Origin: Umbilicaria muhlenbergii
Taxonomy: Eukaryota; Ascomycota; Lecanoromycetes; Umbilicariales; Umbilicariaceae
Length of the DNA: 64,000 bases
Direction: 5' to 3'
Assembly (NCBI GenBank): GCA_000611775.1
Contig: KK106981.1
Coordinates: 9,386,497 to 9,450,496 of the forward strand
The translations under genes and the position numbers were made by a program. Numbering within the stretch: the stretch's first letter is position 1; each line of letters opens with the position of its first letter. Below, one piece after another: positions 60,901 through 64,000 of the stretch. The notes beneath the pieces were generated by a model, which did no database searches, had not been told where the DNA came from, and was given only the letters and a program-made list of their open reading frames with translations.

Positions 60901-61740
60901 TTCATATAGTACAACCTCAGCGCAGAAGACTTGTCAACATTTAAATAATCATTCATATAAAATCATATGTAGAGAAAATTCATGACATTGAACATTAACT
61001 TAAAAAAAGTTTGAAGGAGGCTGTCACTGATATAATCTTTCATGATAAGGTTCTGCTTCAGTAGCTTCATGATATGCTCTTATACATTAATCAGTATATT
61101 GCACTCCCCTGCTCCTCAGTGACCTGAAGAGTCAAAGGCCAAAGTGAAATTTTTAACCTTCATCAATGTGATCTTCTCTCAGTGATCAAAGAAAAAAAGA
61201 GCGTTTAAATAGTAGAAAAGGAATCAGGCTAACCTTCATATGACTCAGAACTTTATTCTTGTAGGCCTTCATGTTGTTGAAGATTCTGATACAGTCAATG
61301 ATATACTTGAAGGAATCAGCACTGAGATCAGCATCATAAACATCATGTAGAAGTTTGAGTCATCAGAAGTTAAAGAAGAACAGAAACACCTGTCATCAAA
61401 TTAACTTATTCAGCAGGCGTAGATCCTGATCATCATCATCAGTGATGATCTCAGCGTTCATAGCATTGCCCCTTTTCCGCTTGCCTCAAGTACGCGGCGC
61501 ATTGCGGACTTCAGCCAGTTTTGCGCGGTCAGAGATGATATGAGGGAAGGTGAGGAAGAGCGTGCTGAACTGTTATCATTAAATCTAGCTTATTCCACAT
61601 GTATCTTGGGGAAGAGGATGTTTATACAGAAGGGCTGATGAGATCAATGTTCTCATTATCAAGGGGGAGGGGCCAGGTTAAATCATTCATAGCAGAGCAG
61701 GTATACAAGTAGGAAGTATATAATAATAGATAAAAATGAT
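57929..61740 (-). pseudogene. Degraded coding interior of the TIR element, unknown protein(s)
   Basis: The minus strand retains protein-like blocks among many breaks. Examples are AEIITDDDDQDLRLLNKLI (about 61.45 kb), AFTVMSVPSEYLYFFDSKHL (about 58.97 kb), CKMHVDMMKFIDSPS (about 58.9 kb), and IQKIVTCVKLQSTFLLPVTL with LLLVEDIFSFL (about 58.55 kb). The last blocks resemble, from memory, a multicopy ascomycete protein family, but I cannot name it and see no catalytic motif of a known transposase, polymerase or integrase. The region is CpG-poor and clearly ancient. At least two separate reading units are possible. Confidence 0.4.
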
Positions 61741-61795
61741 GTTGCTGTCACTGTTGTTGTTGTTGCCGCTGCTGCTGTTGCTGCTGGCGGATGTT
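61741..61795. repeat. TTG/CTG microsatellite
   Basis: A run of tgttgttgttgccgctgctgctgttgctgctgg that still contains a CpG. It lies at the edge where the mutated interior gives way to the better-preserved right terminus. Confidence 0.85.
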
Positions 61796-61822
61796 GAAGT
61801 TCAGTGAGGTTGAACTTGTAGA

Positions 61823-61860
61823 ACCTTCCCGCCTCAATTACTTAATTGAGGCGGGAAGGT
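61823..61860. repeat. Perfect palindrome, 18-bp arms, 2-bp spacer
   Basis: ACCTTCCCGCCTCAATTA is followed by CT and then by its exact complement. It lies at the junction between the AT-rich interior and the CpG-containing right subterminal region of the TIR element. Confidence 0.97.
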
Positions 61861-62118
61861 CATTTCTGATGTTATCCCGCTTTCAACGTAACTGCCAAAT
61901 TGCCATCTTTCTACCGTAACATCTTCATTGACGTCAGTATTACCGCAACATTTCCATGACGTCGATATATTGATAAACAGCCTGTTGAAATTACGGTCAT
62001 GTGACGGTGACGACAAATGGACGGGCTGTTCCAATCTATCATTACTACCAGATACGGTAAGCAGTCACGCAACTGCGTTTACCGTCACACTACTGTAATT
62101 CAAGTTCTAACCAACCCT

Positions 62119-62155
62119 TTACCGTAATAGGGCACCTTATACTTCCGCTAAGGTA
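62119..62155 (-). repeat. Right terminal inverted repeat
   Basis: Complement of the left terminus. On the minus strand it reads TACCTTAGCGGAAGTATA, then AGGTGCCCTATTACGGTAA. The latter part contains the motif from which the satellite unit may derive. Confidence 0.8.
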
Positions 62156-62749
62156 GTTTCCCGTACATCTTGCGAGACGCATCAGAGCTAAGAGAGGTGG
62201 CATTGAATAGCGCTTGGCTATCATGTTAGATTGGCTGATCAACGAGTTCTTAGATCAGTTACGTCCTCGATACCTGGGCCAAACCCACGGAGCGACTATG
62301 ATTCGTAATGAAAAAGAAGACTGAGACAAGCGAATTCAATTACACCGCTGCCTCCATCCAAACCCCGGGCTTGCCCCTGGCGACTTTTCACCACTACTTC
62401 TTGCTACCGCTTTATAGTTAGTCGCCGCCACCATATCAGGGTGAGCCAGTTAGCGAACATCACAACTATAGCAGTATTCCCACGGAACTGTTGAATAACT
62501 CTATAACTAAATCATATGCATAGAAGTATTCAATTACAAAGACACAGAGTTCACCAAATTCTGCAGTTCAATAATCAAAAGTCTCTTGACATATGTTGTG
62601 ATTGTGAAGTTATTCAGTTATTTGGTTTCATTTAATGTCGCGTTGAGCAAAGCTGGCCTGAGTAGGCTGTCACACAGCAACAAAGCGACAGATTTTCAGC
62701 TAAAGTTTTCAATCTGTTAAGAGGTGCTGATTTGACTGTTCTCAGGTCA
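62156..62749. other. Gene-island sequence right of the TIR element; no gene
   Basis: CpG-containing, non-repetitive in this window, with no supported coding region. Confidence 0.45.
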
Positions 62750-62925
62750 TGAACATGTTTACAGAGTCATCTGCTCTCATTGTCACTCTTACTGCTGCTG
62801 CCATCAACTTCTCTCTTACAAGTTTAGGATATGCAGGGTCGTCACAAGGCTTGAGACGATACCTACTTTGATTGGTAAAAAGTAGGGGTGAAAACTCGCC
62901 TTAGGCAAAGCCATCCGAAGCCCGC
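62750..62925. repeat. Dispersed repeat, copy 2 (partner at 34070-34215)
   Basis: It shares ordered blocks with copy 1. It can form a CCTACTTT...AAAGTAGG hairpin (about 62857-62882) and a short GCC-tta-GGC hairpin (about 62897-62905) in the place where copy 1 has TTGCC-cga-GGCAA. There is no coding signal. Confidence 0.5.
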
Positions 62926-63189
62926 CATGATCTTGAACTGAGCCTCAATCAGGAGCCTTGCGTACCATACTGCTCCTAAGATGCATCAATCATCTGGCCC
63001 GCAAGGCTGGTACATCTGGCTTACGACATTTGTACCGAGCTCTTCCGCCATATCGACCAATATCAACTAAGGGGAAAGGATCTGAAATAGAGCCCTCAAT
63101 GCCAGAATGCGGAGTATATCTAATACAGGGGAAGGTTAGGCTCGCTATAAAGTCATATCCTTTGTGTGCTTTAGACTGAATTATTTTAG

Positions 63190-64000
63190 GCCTGAGCACA
63201 CCAAAGACACTGTCGTCACGGTCGGAGAACCGGTACGAGGACTACACAGTGGGATGGATCTGCGCAATCTCGACCGAGTACGTTGCCGCCTGCGAGCTGC
63301 TCGACGAAGAACATCCTCTACTGCCGAGTCAATCGCAGTACGATAACAACGCCTATACGCTCGGTCGAGTGGGAGACCACAATGTAGTTATTGCGACGCT
63401 GCCTAAAGGGGAACACGGAACCGTGTCTGCCGCAGCGGTCGCAAAAGACATGATACGCAGCTTTACGGGGGTCCGAATAGGCCTGATGGTCGGCATTGGA
63501 GGCGGGGCACCAACCGCAAAGCATGATATCCGTTTGGGTGACATTGTTGTAGGTTCACCTTCAGGTAGCACAGGTGGAGTGCTTCACTACGGCTTTGGCA
63601 AGGCGATCCAAGACGAAGAGTTTCAGGTGAAAGGATCACTGAATTCTCCGCCACCTGTACTTCTGACAGCGCTCTCAAAGCTCGAAGCTTCCCACGAACG
63701 CAAAGGGCACCAAATCGCAGAGTCGGTCTCGGCAATGATTGAAAGGAATCCCAGACTGAAGAAAAAATACGAGTGCCCTGGTATAGAAGAGGATCGACTG
63801 TTCGAAGCATCATACGTTCATGCTAATGGCGGTCAAGCGTGCAATACTGGCTGTGATTCAACGGCACCGCCACTAATCGATCGGAGGATGCGAGAAGCAG
63901 AGGAAGATAACCCAGCGGTCCATTACGGTCTAATTGCATCGGCGGATAGGCTAATGAAAGACGCAAAGATGCGTGATAAGCTTGCTAACGCACATGACGT
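63190..64000 (+). CDS. NLR-type protein, N-terminal PNP/MTAN-like domain (partial)
   Basis: An open frame from an acceptor-like site (ATTTTAG at 63183-63189) to the window end encodes about 270 residues of a fungal nucleoside-phosphorylase-like domain. Motifs are YTVGWICAISTEYVAACELL, YTLGRVGDHNVVIATLPKG, AAVAKDMIRSF, VRIGLMVGIGGGAPT (phosphate/nucleoside-binding loop), HDIRLGDIVVGSPSG, and EDNPAVHYGLIASADRLMKD. In Pezizomycotina this domain typically heads NLR/STAND proteins that carry NACHT or NB-ARC and ankyrin or TPR repeats, involved in non-self recognition. The rest lies beyond the window. The first exon is upstream and not resolved: an ATG at 63101-63103 opens MPECGVYLIQGK before a possible donor at 63137, but its phase does not fit. 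No break is seen in the visible part. Confidence 0.85.

Larger units (their letters stand above)
54177..62155. mobile_element. About 8-kb TIR-bounded element with internal satellite (unknown family)
   Basis: Matching inverted termini begin TACCTTAGCGGAAGTATA at 54177 and end with its complement at 62155. The match extends over about 37 bp with three mismatches. Both ends carry TA, which could be a TA target duplication. Subterminal regions on both sides are rich in ACGGTAA/GCGGTAAT-like motifs. Inside are a 3.2-kb satellite, two shorter tandem arrays, an AT-rich interior with degraded minus-strand coding blocks (57.9-61.5 kb), a microsatellite and a perfect palindrome. No transposase family is recognised. 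It could be a large DNA transposon or a MITE-type element that acquired other repeats. The coding interior is heavily broken. Confidence 0.6.

Noticed and set aside
54177-62155. Polinton/Maverick-type element
   Set aside because: Size is about half the usual, ends are short and TA-flanked, and no polymerase, integrase, ATPase or capsid-like block is visible.
1-64000. tRNA or rRNA genes
   Set aside because: No cloverleaf with A and B boxes and no rRNA core sequence was noticed by eye; a tRNAscan-SE and Infernal run would be decisive.

Overview
The window is nuclear DNA of a filamentous ascomycete (Pezizomycotina; a repeat-rich, Dothideomycete-like genome is plausible but not provable here). 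Signs are short introns of 45-90 bp with GTNNGT donors and CTNAC-like branch sites, fungal-specific families (laccase-type multicopper oxidase, spinster-type MFS, DUF7587-like, Myb-like, PNP-domain NLR-like), Tad1 LINEs, and blocks of DNA in which transition mutations have removed almost every CpG and filled all frames with stops. It is a two-compartment landscape: GC-balanced gene islands (about 10.0-13.3, 28.4-54.2 and 62.2-64 kb) separated by AT-rich repeat blocks (0-10, 13.4-28.4, 54.2-62.2 kb).

Repeat block 1 (1-10010) is a nest. A Tad1-clade LINE has been hit by a Ty1/copia element (its 3' end and LTR are at 1-689), by an LTR fragment (1319-1627) and by a full-length chromodomain Ty3/gypsy element (2091-8945, 4-bp target duplication). 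Gene island 1 holds one two-exon single-pass membrane protein gene.

Repeat block 2 (13.4-28.4 kb) contains a three-copy unknown repeat (13691-16536), a heavily mutated DUF6589-like coding region (about 17.7-20.2 kb), a TA-flanked inverted-repeat element with 212-bp arms (21151-21944), a truncated minus-strand Ty3/gypsy element whose 5' LTR is the mutated sibling of the LTR at 1.3 kb, and the 3' end of a third gypsy family.

Gene island 2 carries, in order: a Myb/SANT gene running in the same frame into a long orphan gene cut by nonsense codons; a DUF7587-like pseudogene; a small secreted protein; an intact, very intron-rich laccase-type multicopper oxidase with a 19-nt microexon and a probable GC-AG intron; a convergent MFS transporter; a conserved fungal protein with a C2H2-like metal site; a TLC-domain membrane protein; a large membrane glycoprotein gene with one in-frame TAG; and a second MFS transporter. 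Three of these genes are broken by single-base changes of the C-to-T/G-to-A type, which suggests leakage of the repeat-directed mutation system into genes.

Repeat block 3 (54177-62155) is about 8 kb bounded by matching 37-bp terminal inverted repeats and TA dinucleotides. It contains a virtually perfect 3.2-kb, about 200-copy satellite whose 16-bp unit resembles a motif inside the element's own terminal repeat, other tandem arrays, a heavily mutated minus-strand coding interior that I cannot name, and a perfect 18-bp-arm palindrome. This is the best candidate for something undescribed. The window ends inside the PNP-like N-terminal domain of an NLR-type gene (63190 onward). I saw no tRNA, rRNA or CRISPR array.
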